From: Rostratula benghalensis
Lineage: Eukaryota; Chordata; Aves; Charadriiformes; Rostratulidae
NCBI GenBank assembly: GCA_013399305.1
Contig: VXAI01000341.1
Location: forward strand, 663,785 to 727,784
DNA: 64,000 bases
Reading direction: 5' to 3'
In this document: piece after piece, positions 50,710 through 64,000 of the stretch
How the letters are laid out: each line of letters starts with the position of its first letter
How positions within the stretch are numbered: the stretch's first letter is position 1
Program-made: the position numbers and the translations under genes
Notes under the pieces: model-generated
Database searches by the model: none
Seen by the model: only the letters and a program-made list of their open reading frames with translations
Told to the model about the DNA's origin: nothing

Positions 50710-53700
50710 TTAAATCACCTGTTGACTGATCTTACTCAACACTAATGGGTAATAATGCATTGTTATCAGAGATAAAGTGCCTCACTAATGGAGATTGAAG
50801 TTTTGTATGCACCACAATCTTGCCATATGCCTTGTGCCCTTTTTCTCCTTCACTATGATGTCCTTTAGTGATTGTGAGATTTTCCATTTTCCATATTAGT
50901 TTCTTTAGTTTCTAGCCTTTTCTTTTATTTTTCCTCTCCCCTTTCCCTTGGATAATTCCAATTATTGAATTCCATCCTGCGGGTGTAATTCAACCCTCAG
51001 AGAAAGTTGTCCTGGCTGAGCTCTGCTTGGCCCTTAGATTAGTTATGATATTGAGGATAAATAGTGTTCATATATGGATTTGAAAAAGCATTTTCAAGAA
51101 ATGTTTCACCACTGCACTTTACTGTAGATTTGTTTTGAAGAATTAGATCATCTTCATTTGTCTTGGCTCCTCTTGAACAGACTGGGAATGTAACAAGAAG
51201 AGCCCTGGGGACAGAATAATGGTGGGTAACATGCATATCTCTTGGTCTGTGTCTCCCATCACTCACGCCAAGATTGCAATATCTTTTCCTGGTGTTCCTG
51301 TGCACATCCACTGGTAGATTGAGAGATTTCACAGACATTGGTCTCATACCTACAGCAACATCTGTCTCATCATTACTAGATTCCCCAGACCGTGATGCAG
51401 AATTTCATTTGATTTGTGTTGAACTCACCTTGAATCACAATTACCAATGGGAAGGAGCAGGTACATAAAACCAATTGCAATTAAAGTTGCTTTATTAAAG
51501 GGGATCATGAGATGTGAAGATGAAATCACCGTGTTATCGATCAAATTCAAAGAGAATAGCTCCGTTTGTTTCCTCATTTCTTTGTTTCCCATCTCCCCGT
51601 TGCTCCACAGGGAAGGTATGCTGTTGAGAGCAAGGAAAATCCCAGCATGGACATGGAAACAACACCTCACTCTCCTCCTGTAAAGCGGGAATAACTTCAC
51701 TAAAATCAAACAGAGTTCTCAAGAACAAAACTTTGTAAATGAAAAAAGAAAGGTTTAGCTCTCTTTTTCTCTTGTCCAGGGCACCATGAAATTAATATTT
51801 TTAATTTAAAATGCTGCTAACCTTAACTTTGTCCAATATTAAAAAAACCCCAAATCTATATAGACCCCCAAGTTCATATTTTGGCAGCCAGTTAAGTGGT
51901 TTGATTTGGTTTTGGTCTGATAAATGGGGGTAAAAGAAGCAATTGAATATCCACACCTAGAAACTCTGCACATTGCTCCAAATCTTGGTTTAGTTTATCC
52001 CTTCTGAAGAAATTAGCAAAGCTCTCTCTGCCTAAGCTATTACTCCGAAATTATAGGGCATCCAGAGGATCAGGGAAAAGGGAGATGGATGGAAGCAGGT
52101 GAAACACATTAAAATATTTTCAAAGCAAGGCTTTGTTCTTTGAGAACAACAATACATTTCCACGATACACAACTGTCTTCAATGCCTTGGTTCCTTTATT
52201 CCTTCGGAAGTGAAGGAAATCTGAAACCCAAAGAAGACAACAATACAACACTCTTTGTTCTTGTTTTCTTACAACACAACAGAGTTTAAGGGCTTAAATT
52301 TTGATTTTAAGATCACGGGAAATGAGGTGCCATCACCTTTACATTCCTGGCATGATCTGCTTCTTAAATGAAAAGCTGAGATAACGATTATTATTTAAAG
52401 AAAACAAGGATGACAAAGGCAAAGTAAACAGAGAAAAAAATTATCCTGGCACCACTTGTGCTTTTGTACAAGTATATGTGTACCTAAGAAAGAAAAACCT
52501 ACTGAGTTACTGAATACAAATGAGACTGGCAAGAAGTATTTTTCCCCAAGCAGTTGCATATTTCACACTCCAGTGATGAAAATGTCTTTTCTCCCACCTC
52601 TAACTTTCTATTGTTGCTTTTTAACCAAAACAAAGTTAAAGGAGATGAAAAGATTGAAGAGGAAATGGTAAGGTATTTCCAAAGGTAATGTCTGTCTATC
52701 TTTTTTTGTTTGGTTGGCTTTGGTTTTGTTTAAATTGTGCTGGCATGGTGACAAAAGTTACCAGTGTGTGCCCAGAGTGATACTTGGTGATTTATTTTAC
52801 TATTTCTTTTTTTTAGTTAAATAAAAGCAATGTTTGCAACACAAGAATTCCTCTTTCCCAATTTCAGGAGGGAAGAAAATAGATCCATTTTGGATGCCCT
52901 GGATAGTACAACGTGTCCAGCCTCCTTGAACAGCCCTGTATGCCTCAGAAACAGGACAAGCAGCAGAAGTGACACCATGGTAGAGGCATGAGATGAACAA
53001 CCCCAAAACTGAGATTAATCCCTGAAAGAGTACTTTTCAGTCTCTTAACTAGTGAGTTTTGCAAAAATCACCTACAAGAGGTAGATGCTGGCACGCACAT
53101 GATTTGCAAACACACTAGTTTTATTTTCCTTTGTTCCAGTGCATATTCAATACGCATATCTTATTTTGGAAAAATTTGACCTAAGTGGTGCTTTTTGGTT
53201 TCATGTTGCAGCTGTGAATGCAGGCAGGGCTGTACTGTGGAAGAAATGTTCTCCACATTTATCTTTTTTTTACACAACGAATAGTTACTCACAGCTTTTT
53301 AATCTTTCTCCTCATCTCTTCTAAGCAAATGCTTCCTTGCCATGAAATAACACAACCTGATACTTATATAGACAATTGTGTCAGAGAGAAATACAATTGT
53401 ACTTTCTTCTACTTTGGTGCATGGTTGTGCAAAGCAAGCATATGCTTCTCTGTGGGCTTCAGGTTTTTATGTGCAAATAGAGGTCTTAGTTGACTGCTCT
53501 AAAGCCTAAAATCTCACAGAAATCAAAAGAACGAAAGAGCATCCTTGAAGCGATACGCACTAAAGCGATTTCTTTAATGGCAGCTGCAGTTTCTGAGCTT
53601 CCTCAGCTCTCAGCACCTGTAAATTCACCCTTGGGACTGGGAGTTCACAGTTTTGGCTACTTGTGGTTTGAAATCTCACCCTGGAAAGCCTTCTGTACGT

Positions 53701-56700
53701 CAACAGAAAGCACAGGAGGCAATGAGGCTGCTTTGGGGTGTCAATGCAACCCCACCAAACTCCCTTTAGCATTTGCTCATGACAGAGGAGCTGCACATTT
53801 GTGGATCCTCCCCTAGCCACAATGGTCTCTGTATCTCCACTGCCATGCTCCAAATTAACCTCTTGCCCTTCCATCAGAGACACACTCTCAAAGAGCCTCT
53901 CATATCCCCTCTGTGATACATTTTTCATACTCTGGTTTGAAGCATGGGGTGCAATGCTGGCACAGCAAAGCTAGAAAGGCTCTCAGGGGACATAGAGCTT
54001 GGTTTGTTAGCACACCAGCAAGTACATCAGTACCACTAATAATGTCCCAAAACTACCTCCACAGATGAAAAAGGACCTTGCAGGTTTGGAGCTGAGCTGC
54101 TAGAAAACTGTGCTTTAAAGACCAAGCAATAATGAATCATTTGGATATGAAATCAAATGCAAGTCTCCCGTGATGATCAGCCCACCTTTATAAGGAGAAG
54201 CCACCTCACTTTCTGCTGGTGTTGATCATGGGAAACCTACCTGCCCACAGCTTTTCTCAAAGAAGTACAGCATATTCAGTTAACAGCTTTGGTCCGAGCT
54301 TTACACATGTTCATTCCTTAAAGAATGTGTAACAGCATTTTATAACAATATCTAATGGCACATTGGCCTAGAAAATAATTTAGTGTAATCCTGTTATATG
54401 AGCAAGGATATTTTGCAATCTATAAATCAAATGTTCCCCACAATAGAAAGCTCCTTCATTCCCTTGTTAGCCAGATAAAACCTCAAAAAAGGCTTGTCTA
54501 TGTTGTGTATATGTTGTGATAAATATACACAAATAGAAAATTAATTGCTAGCAGCCTACTACTTTACTTGTGGTCATGCAACCTCCCTTTCTTCCACGAC
54601 AGAGCATGTGCAAAGTTTCTAGAAACTCCATACATTAAAAATGCAATTATGGAAACAATGTACAATCAATACATGATTATTAGGGTAACCTGCATATATG
54701 GGATATTTTATAACAATTATAATCCCAACAGTCCTGAGAGCAAAATTTGCCCCTTATTCCCTTTCAGGTTTCAGTCCCAGCAGTGCCACCTACTGCTGAG
54801 CTAAAATTGAAAACTGAATCTATTATTTTCTTGGCAGAAAATTTTCAGAGACCTTTATCTGCAGGTACAAGATGAGCTCATAGGAAAAAAAAAATGCTTG
54901 CAAGAACTCAGCACTCTCTGACTAACATTTCCCCACCTATACACGACTGAAACCAGAAGTGGGGGGAAAAAAAAAAGAAGAAAGGAAAAAACCTCATAAA
55001 TTTCTCGTTTGTAACCTCACATTGAAACCAAGTGCTACTCTGATCACTCCTCATTCCCTCGTGGTAATTCATTACTCAGCTGGTGGGAATTGTCCCAGCT
55101 CCAGTGAGTACCATAGACCAGTTGCTATGATATGAACTTACAAGATGAGATGAGAATGAGAATTCTGGTCCAGAATTGTTAGGAAAAAGGTATGCAGAAT
55201 TACTTTTTTATTTTGGAAACAAAAATAAGTTACTTCTGCTAATAAACCTGCAGTCTTTCTTATTTCTTAGTGATGGGAGGTTAGTTCATTCTGGTTAGTG
55301 AAGGATGTGAAGGACAGCTGATGCAGTATCTCAGCATCTCTGATGTAAATGTGAGGGCTGTGGAGGCTCTGGCATGGTTTTACCGAACCACTACTGGCAA
55401 GGGAAGAGGTACCATGGAGAGGCTTTGAGATCCTTAAAAACAAGGGAAAACTACCAAAATGGTGTTTATTTGGAAGCAATTACATATTTTTTTCAGGTAA
55501 AAAATGCATCCTCCTCAAGTGGTACCTTGGTGGTGTTTACATCTCGCTCTTTTCCAGTTCTCCATCCTATGAAAATAGCCTGTGGGGTGGATGACATCCT
55601 CCAGGATGCCTGAAGAAGGGTGCTAAATGCTGTGCTGTACCTAAGGCTGAGACTGAAGATTGCTTCCTGCAGGGTATTTATTACAGGATAAGAAGTGGAA
55701 GAGAACAAGTGTTTGTTGCCTGAGAATGCCTATTTTGCAAACTGTTGTTCTAGTAAAATAAACTTTGAAATAGCACTATTCTGGAATTTATTTATGTCTT
55801 TATTTAAGTCAAGAGGTGTTTCTCCAGTGTTATCTCCCAGCATGCTACAGGTGAGATGAAGTCCCACCAACCCTGGGAGACGCTCCTTGTTTAGGAAGGT
55901 GGAGATGAGCTGTATTTTGCAATAAGATGGCTATAAGAACATGACTGTGATCCAAAACAGGGTCATCTGAAAGGCTGGAGAGACAGTAAGTGATTTGGGT
56001 GAACAGGGTTGGCTGGGAGCTGATAGCAAATGCTGGGAAGTGGTTAGTATATGGCAGCACTGCATTACTTATAAGCAGACAGAAACTGAGAAGAGAGCAA
56101 GAAAACTGCAGCAGTGGTGAGAAAAGCACAGATATAAAGACTGCAAGAGCCAGTCCGGAGAGAGGATGCTGTGGGGTAAAGAGCTCAGTAAAGAAAATCT
56201 TCAAAATTTTCAGAAACCCTTGGTTTCTCTCCCTGATGTAACTTTATCACATGCCACAGCAAGAAAAGCACAAGAAGGGTTTGAGGTGGCCAGGCACTAC
56301 CAGCAAGCCCTAGCCTTTCATAGAGGGCAGGCAGGTGACACAAGCGGGCAGGACTGGAGGTGATTGCACAGCAAATGTGCATACAGAAGAAGAAGGAAGT
56401 ATCTGTTTTGAGGTAAGCTTTGTGAAGAGGCACTGTTGTCTCTGTCAGGTGAATAATAGAAGCCTTGGGGTGGGAACAGGAGCTATTACCGTCATTGGAT
56501 ATGGCTAAACACTGCTAAGGCACGCTGCCTGCCTTAATCCAACCAAGCCCCGATGCTGAGGGCAGAGCCCTACCTTACTGTACATGGGTGACATTGGAAA
56601 GGTCCAGCATAGAGCTGGTTGCATGCTCCCTTCCCACTTGTTGCTGGCCTGTTCATTGGTGTTTCTATTGCAGCCCCTTGGATCATCACTGCAGGGTCTC

Positions 56701-56819
56701 CCAGGACAACACCTGGTGTCTTCCTTAGTGAAGCCTTTTTAGAGGAAGTTGTATGACCCAACAGGATTGCAGGTTATTGCAGCTCACCACGGTCATTGCC
56801 ACTATCTCTGGCTGGTTTT

Positions 56820-56873
56820 GGGGGGGGGTGGGGGGGGTGTTGGTTTTTTGTTTGTTTGTTTGTTTTGGTTTTG
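56820..56873. repeat. G9-T-G8 run followed by (TTTG)n
   Basis: Two long G runs separated by one T, then GTGTTGG and TTTG units. A candidate G-quadruplex on the + strand beside a microsatellite. Confidence 0.85.
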
Positions 56874-58613
56874 TTTTTTAAAATGGGACACGGCAGTACA
56901 ATTTACAGTAGATCATTTTACTGCATGAGGAGGGCTGCAGTGTTTGCAGCCTGCTAGGGACTGCCCTAAAGCTGTGCGTGTTGTCTCCTCAAAACATGAC
57001 TGAAACACACTTTATTGTCCTCTGACTTTGCTTACATTTGATTTCTCCTGGAAGTAAATTTTGTTAGCCCTCTCTTCCATTTTTATTCAGTGCCTGAATT
57101 CCCAAAGACCCAGCAACCTGGTCGTTATCGGGCTGGTTTGTGTGGGTTATTTTTTTAGGTTGCCTCTCCTTAATTCTAAGTACTCAATATTATCCTGCAC
57201 CCAGCTCTCTAATTTGACATATGAGACTTGTTTACTACCACTTTTTCATGCAGATTTTATAAACTTAATTTAATCTTTACCCCAAAGTGACAGGCAAAAA
57301 ACCAAGATAGGAACAAGGAGAACAACTGTGCAAGAGGATAAACTTTTGGTAATATTTATGTTGGGCTTTACGAAAATCTCTATGAACCACATGCTTCTTC
57401 CCACCTTAGCAAATGCTCTCCATCACAAGCCAAAAAACAAATTTATGAACAGTTAAGAGTTGGTTGTTGTTTTGAACTACTTTGGTGTCAGTGGGACCTT
57501 TTTTGTAGGTGGGCAGAGGAGGATGAGGTGGAACAGGAGAAACATGGAAGGTTCCTACCCCCACTGGAAGGAACCAATTTAGAAGGCTGGGATACTACTG
57601 GGTGCATTGACCATCTCCAGAGGACCCTCACCACCCAGTAGGGATCACAGCCCAGGATGGTGAGACTGATGTTTTACACAGCCCAGTGCAATGGGGAAAG
57701 TGTATCTGCCAGGAAATTCATTGATGTTCGAGACTGAGGTCCCCTCACCCACGCTGACAGGTGGTGATGCACACCTCAAAGATGTTTTTGCATGACTTTC
57801 TGGCTATCAACTAGACTGTTTATCCTTCCACCCAAATTAGTCCTTTTCATTGAATTTCTCAAATGCACATTCAAGACCCTGCATTTCCCAAATCAAAAAA
57901 GAAAAGGAAAAAAAAAACCATGGTTGTTGGAGGACCTCTTTTCTGGGCTTCTTACAAAAGTGATTCCAGCACTGAGTGAAAAATAAAATGTAAAGCATAA
58001 TTTGCTATTCTCTTTCAAATATACTCATTTGGCCCTGGCTGAGAATATCTCCAGCTGCTCCCTTGACTCTGAAAGAACTTGAATTTCAAAACACCACCTC
58101 CATACACCCTATGTCTTTTCTGGGAGCCCAGCTCTAGTCTGCGGGATTAAATCTGGACGTTATTAAATTCTGCTGGTTGGTGACAGAAGCGCCCTCAGAA
58201 AGCAGTGCTGAGCAGCTGCTTAATATTGGTTTTGTGGTGATAGGGAGGTAAATGTCTTTTGCACTGGCTAGAAAAAGCAGTTTGTGTTATTCCTAGAAGC
58301 ACTTTATTATGGAAACCCAGCTTGGAGTCATTCTTTATGGGCTGGTTGCCAAAACTTCAGCAGAAACAGAAAAGCTTTAAAAAAAATTAGCTAGACTGAC
58401 TCTAGCAGGTGTCACTTTGGAATTTGTCATTGTTGATAATCCTCAAAGACTGCAGAGAGGTGATCTGATTGGACAAAACATGTTCAGTGTTCACATATTC
58501 CTTTGCAAGCAGCTACTCTCCTTGTTAATGCACCAGCTCTGATAGGAAGAAGCTTGCTCCATCTGCAATTTCAACTGCAGGTTAAAGAAAGAACAAATTG
58601 TGCTTTTTAACTT

Positions 58614-58630
58614 GGGAGGGGGGGGTGGGG
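58614..58630 (+). other. G-quadruplex candidate
   Basis: GGGAGGGGGGGGTGGGG can supply four runs of at least three G with 1-2 nt loops. It lies in non-coding DNA and its role is unknown. Confidence 0.6.
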
Positions 58631-60599
58631 AAAAATTTCTCCTGCCTCCAAACAAATCAATACAATGTCTTGAATTGGGAAAGGTTGCTGCGTAATTGGA
58701 ATACAGATCCTGCATGAAACCCTGATTCTAGCATGAGGTATTTAATACTTTCTGCCACAATAAAAGAAGAGAATTAATGAACACGTGGGAAATCTAGATG
58801 GCTTTTAGTTCTGAATCAGACTATTATTTCACACTTGGCATTGATAGGAGTCAAAATGAGGCCACAAGCCCAAGACTTTCTCAACACTTTGTGAGTGCCA
58901 ATTCTCTTTATATTCCCATGTTCCCTACTTGGAGGCTTCCCTTTCTCCAGCTTTCAATCACAGCAGCAGCAAAATGAAGTAATAAATTATGAAGCCGCTT
59001 CAGAGTAAATGAGGGTTAAAAATGCATGCATTTTCTCTTTTTTTGTGGCTATTGCACATACATGGAGGATGTAGCTGACAGATTATTAAATATATGGTAA
59101 AAAGGCAGATATTTGTTACAGAAAATTTATTCTACGTATACATTCTTTATTAACAAGCACTGCTTGTCTTATAAAGGAAGGGGGTTTTTCTCACTGCTCT
59201 GATTTTTAAAATATGCTTGTGTGTTCAGCATGAATTAAATAGGGTCAAGGGCTCAACATATTTTTGCACTTGCTAGGCACAAAAAGCTGGTAAGTTTTTG
59301 CAATCTTTTCTTTTTTTACCCCCTTCCTTTCCCCAGTACTAGAAGAGCCTATAGGAAATGGAGCAGGTAAAGAAAACTTATGAGTAAAAAGCACATGGGC
59401 AACTCTCCAAATCCATCCTAGAGTTTATTTCCAAGGGGAGAATTTATTTGGAAGGCATCTTGATCATCAGTTGTCTCAGAAGGCATCATTGAAGTAGTCC
59501 TCAGGACTTCTTGGATGTATCAAAAAGGCTGTGTTGTTATTGCTCTCTGCTTAGTGTTATGCTGAATGTAAACCGCATAATACTGCATGTAGAAGCCATT
59601 ATTTATAAACAGATAACTGATGAGGCCTCATGATACCTCCAGAAGTGGATGTATAAAGTTATGAATATCTATTCAAGTCAAATGGCAAGTGAAAATCAGA
59701 AGTAAGGGTGGGATTCAAGACTACTCATTTCCCATGCCTTTCATACAAATCCTTTCATACAGGTGTGAGAGCAACAATGCAATGAAAAAAAAATGCTGCT
59801 AATCCCCAGGTGTTGTGCAGTCATTCAAATGCTATTCTGGATGCCTCCCTTCAAGCAATCTGGCTTCCCTGTTGTCTGAAAACCAAAGGGTTGATCTCAA
59901 CATTTGCAAACCAAGTTGCAGAGCAAATCAAGAGCAATGGTCTCACCAGATCCCCCAGAACAACGATGTTTTCTTCAATACTGGGGGGAAAAGTTACCCT
60001 CCAGCAAAACCAGGTGATAAGCAGTAGGGAAACAAATAGGAACCCTACTACTGGGGGTCTTGTCAAAGAAAGGGCTGTAGGTCTGCCCTAGGGAACACAG
60101 TACCACATGAGCAGCTCCTTGGCTTTGGGCTCACTGGTAAATTTCATTACAGCTACATTTTTCCCTTTCACTGGGTTAAAAACATGTCGAGAGAAAAAGA
60201 TAAGGAAATTGGTTTGAGAAGACTTAAGAGGGGTTTCTCTCTCCTTCTCCAGAGCAAATGCTTGTAACAGGGGATTGCTCTGTGATATTGCTGGAGCCAC
60301 TGAGACATTTCCAGGCCAGGGAAAGCCCATGGGAGAACCAAGAGGAATGGCTCAGCTGCAGGGCTCATGTAGCTCAGGGCAGGCTGGCTTGTTTTGGACC
60401 TGCGGTCTTTTATTTCAGAAGTCAATCAATCACACTCTGCAGAGGCTTGAGTTTAACTTGACAGAAGAAGAATGCTTTTGTCCTCTCTATCTTCTTTCCA
60501 AGATGACATTTATCTTTATAATCTGATGGGCTCAAGGGTTTAATAATCTCAGATTTGTTGGTAGTGTGTTGCCAATACCAATTTTAAAAATATTTGTGC

Positions 60600-60900
60600 T
60601 GAAGCAAAGATAAGCTATTGTCTCCAATTGTAGGGTTTTAATAAAGCAAGTCTATGAGACGGCAAGGATCCAAGCCAATTATAACCTAATTGACCCTCCT
60701 AAGCCTTCTTTCTCATCTAAAAGCTCATTCTTTGCCAGTCAGGTTCATGATATCTGTGCGTTGGAAAGTATAATTTTTAATGACCCATTGTCTACAGCAT
60801 TCCTGATTCAGATAAATAAATGCGGGCATCCACCTCTAGATGGGCAATTGATTTAGTTACAGTGGTTATAATTGGTCAATTAGGGAGAAGCAGTCTGCTA
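60600..60900. other. Candidate homeodomain-type enhancer with swapped repeat modules
   Basis: Two 11-12-nt modules, GGTTATAATTGG and GGTCAATTAGG, occur twice. At 60675-60695 they lie on the minus strand, and at 60864-60884 on the plus strand. In each place they overlap by two G. Further CAATTG/TAATTT motifs lie between them. Conservation was not tested. Confidence 0.4.
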
Positions 60901-62722
60901 AATCCAGCAAAATGAACACAAGGCAGAGGGAAGCTGAACACAGGATTTACCTTGATAGGAAGCAATTTAAACTAAGGGAACCCAGTGTTGCCTATTTAAT
61001 ACTCCATAGAGTGTGAAAAGGCTTTCCAGAAATAATTCTTCTCCATATACATTGTTGTAACAAGGAAAAATTAAGGTACTGGCAAACTGAAATCAGAATT
61101 TTTCTCTACATTTTGATGGCTTATTTGGCATTATGTCTTGGAAGCCTGAGAGTGGAGAAGGAAGGATGCTGATCACCTCAGGGGTGGGTGGCCTGTGAAC
61201 ATGCTGGCAGCACATCTTGCTGGCTAAATCAGGAAAGAGGCATCCAGCACCTGCACGTTTCCTCTATTTGTTGTCTTGTGTCCAGAAGTGTTACAAAAGG
61301 GTTTGTACAAGAAAGGAGACGGGAACACGGCTCCTGTGGCATGATGAGGAATACTATATAGCAGCTCAGACAGAGAAGGAATTGGAGAGTGAAGCTGGGA
61401 GCAGGTACATTAATCCGTCCAAAGGGCATGCAGTGTCTTGGCTGGATACATGATATGAATTCAGGAGAACAGATTTGCTTCTTGCTTCTTAGCAGGAGTA
61501 CAAATGAGAAAATCAACTCCTACAACTTCCCTCTGTTAAAGACTGAAGCAGGACCCAGTGAGCTGCTCCACCGAAGGCAGGGCAGATCCAGCATAGCAGC
61601 TAGGTTTGCCGGGCACTTCAAAGTCTACTCATTAGACTTGTTTGCTGGTTTCTCATCATCAACGTTTGCTCTGGTTTTGCTCAGCTTGCTCCCATGGGCT
61701 CTGCTGGTGGTGGGCAGCTGTTTTGAACCACTGACCCCCAGATGCCTGGAGCAAACATCTGCCTTTCCTCCAGACACAACTGCTTTTAGGGTTAGGACTG
61801 CATCATAAGGAAGAGCCTTGCTGTCAGCCAAATCTTTTGCTGTTTTATTTAGTGTATGGAGTGGAAAGGACTTTTAGCCTGTATTTAGCCTGTGTATTCC
61901 CATCTTCTGCTTGAAGGCTCCCTGTGGAGGGGTCTCTCTTTTGCTGTTGACTAGAGAGGGCACCTTGGGAGATGAACTTGAAACTTGCAATAAAAGACAT
62001 CCCTTTCTCCCTTCTTTCTCCCAGTCCTCAATCAAAACATGCTAGGCACGTGGAAGAGCTCCATAGGGAGCAAACAAGAAGGTGGCAGAGGTTACAGCTT
62101 TGCGCCATTGAAAACATCTTTGGTTTGTGGTTTTGGTATTTTTGGGGGTTTTTTTGTGTCTCTACCATTTGTATCCCATGTCTGACTGTAATTTCTGCAG
62201 GTGTATTTGCTTTTGCCTGTCCCTACTTTCTCTCCATGTCTGGCAGAGGGAAACTGGCTAGCCCTCTTTGGCCAGCAGTAAAAATCAGAAGCAATGATTT
62301 TATTAAATGGAAATAATATGGTTGTTGACAGGAGGAGCCACACACATTGCCCTAGGTACCAGCCTGCAGCAAGGCATGTGCTTTGGGACATTAACAGAGC
62401 TCACTCACCACTGACAGCAAAGGTGGTCTCCTAGACCTCAGCAATGACTTGCTGCTCCATTCTGAAACTTTGGCTTCTGCAGTTTCTCCTGCCATATTTC
62501 ATCTTCAAAACAAAATGACCAAGCTGTACTGAGCTCCTGCATAATGTGCAGAGAATCGCCAGGACCCCATGGCATTAATAACCCCTAATTGCCCATTCCA
62601 GCCTCACCCAGGTCCCCACTGCACCGCCTGCCTACAGCATTAATTTTTATTTAAGTCCTTGCCCTGGCTGAGGGTGCTGGGAAGTACATGTGTGCTGGAG
62701 AAAGGTTTATGGTTCCTGTGGA

Positions 62723-62752
62723 AGGTAAACACTTGTAGAGGTAAACACTTGT
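62723..62752 (+). repeat. Tandem duplicate AGGTAAACACTTGT
   Basis: Two perfect 14-nt copies with a 16-nt period. Each contains GTAAACA (forkhead-type core) and CACTTG (E-box-type CANNTG). It may be a recent tandem duplication or a doubled regulatory site. Confidence 0.85.
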
Positions 62753-64000
62753 CTTCCCCCAGGCATTACGCAGGTTGAGTGACCCTTAATGTCCATGAGT
62801 GGGGTTAATGAGCAGGTGCATTTGCTCCTGCTTGTGGTGGGGTCAGGATGTGCAAGTCAATGCTGATAGCTCAGTACCTGAGCCTTTGGTCCGCTGCTTG
62901 CAAAACGGAAGAGATTTAAGTAGCAGCTTCTTTATCCTAGGCTCATATAGAATAGTCATTTAATTTATGAGCATGTTGTGATGTATTGTGGTGTTTATGA
63001 AACCAATGATTCATCTGCAAATGTTTACTCATTGCTCCAGTATGCTTGTTGGGGGGTGGGAAACCTAAGCCCCTTGGGAAAATACTTTTTCTTTCTCAAC
63101 CCTGTGCTGACTCCCTAATTTGTCTCTGTTCCTAAAAACCCCTTGGAAGGAGACACCTCCGACAATTACACAGTAAGGGAGCAAGGAGTTGGGATGGCTT
63201 GTTGCCCTGCTTGCATCTGCAATGCACTCCTCCACAGAGCTGAAAATGTGCATCTTCCTCTCCCAAGGCCACTCCCTGCCTTGCATTTCTTACTTTTAAT
63301 GTTGCTGTCCCTGATTTCTATCCTCCTGAAACAATGCTCTGTGCTTCCAGCTGGGATAACTGCCTGACAAACTGCCTTCATGTAACCATTCCCTGCATTA
63401 CTCCAGACTGCAATGCAACCTCAAGGGAGGACAAACAGTTTTTTACCATTCAGAGTCTGAGTTAAGAGAAGTTAACTGCCTGTTGGGCAGTGATGTAAGG
63501 TTAGGTGATATGACAGGAAATTAGATTAGGAGGTAGAGCAAGGGAGAGGATGGTTGTTGTCTAAAATACGGCATTTAAATTTTTTCCCTCTAATGAATAA
63601 TCTAGACTGAAGCAGACTAATTCTCAAAAGGTAGCAAAATGAGGTGGGTTTCACAAGCAGCACCCTCTTTGTACACCTGCTTTTGCTGTCCGTGGGGATA
63701 TAGGCTGCTGGCCTGAATCAGATTCCAGCTCTGCCCACCCCATTCTCATCTCTCTGACTAGCACCAGCTCAAGATGCTTCAAAAGAGCATGCTGACAGCA
63801 GTTGGTGTTACTCAAGAGTAATCCTACCCTATGGGAAAGGAATGGTGAAAAAATCTACTTGACAGAGGGTGAAATAGAGTAATTTGGCTAGGAGGTAGTC
63901 CCCGACCAGATTCAGCACAGAGGGAAAAGTGGCAAGGCAGCCCAGAAATTAAAGTCATGGAGGAGCACAAATGCAAATGTGTGTGCCAGGAGAGCCTTGG

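Larger units (their letters stand above)
47467..58900. other. Gene-desert-like region
   Basis: About 11.4 kb without a gene that I can support. It holds a T32 run (50676-50707), G-rich and TTTG tracts (56820-56873), a G-rich tract at 58614-58630, and an AATAAA at 55757-55762. The region is AT-rich with scattered short chance frames on both strands. I see no tRNA, snRNA or other RNA gene. Confidence 0.6.
58901..64000. other. Distal non-coding region with AT-rich putative regulatory blocks
   Basis: No gene recognised. It includes a block at 60600-60900 with repeated CAATTA/TAATTG modules, a tandem duplicate at 62723-62752, and AT-rich stretches near 58970-59150 that also look enhancer-like. 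The neighbourhood matches what is expected downstream of ADGRL3, which in mammals is followed by a large gene desert; that context is from general knowledge. Confidence 0.5.

Overview
This window is vertebrate nuclear DNA, almost certainly from a bird. It holds the 3' part of one gene on the + strand, the adhesion GPCR latrophilin-3 (ADGRL3, also LPHN3), followed by about 30 kb of non-coding DNA. The bird assignment rests on three CR1 LINE fragments with the typical CR1 3' end (ATTCTATGATTCTATGAT), the long AT-rich introns, and exon sequence very close to mammalian ADGRL3 with a few differences. The species cannot be named from the sequence. A run of 170 N and one isolated N show that it is a draft assembly.

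Layout: 1-2429 is intron. Exon 2430-2598 encodes TM6-ECL3-TM7. Exons 4917-5042 and 7631-7727 encode the membrane-proximal cytoplasmic tail. A 15.3 kb intron follows, holding a CR1 on the minus strand. Next is an in-frame 129-nt cassette exon (23006-23134). A 6.3 kb intron then carries two long UUUUUC arrays and an internally deleted CR1. A 52-nt exon (29396-29447) is followed by the large terminal exon, whose coding part is 31458-32263 and which ends in the PDZ ligand LVTSL. The 3' UTR probably runs to about 33.9 kb, with AATAAA at 33879. From there to 64000 I find no convincing gene. That stretch looks like a gene desert with simple repeats, one short CR1 tail, an assembly gap and several AT-rich, homeodomain-site-rich blocks that could be conserved enhancers.

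How the parts work together: the exons after TM7 form a splicing switch for the receptor tail. Exon 7631-7727 ends in phase 1. If it (or the phase 1-1 cassette) joins the terminal exon directly, the long tail with the LVTSL PDZ ligand is made. If the 52-nt exon is included, the phase changes to 2 and the start of the same terminal exon is read in another frame. That gives IGASEQCQGYKCHGYSTTEW and a stop at 31516-31518, so the receptor has a short tail without the PDZ ligand. The first ~60 nt of the terminal exon are therefore dual-coding. This is the most interesting signal in the window. Most other open frames here are chance frames, repeat translations or shadows.
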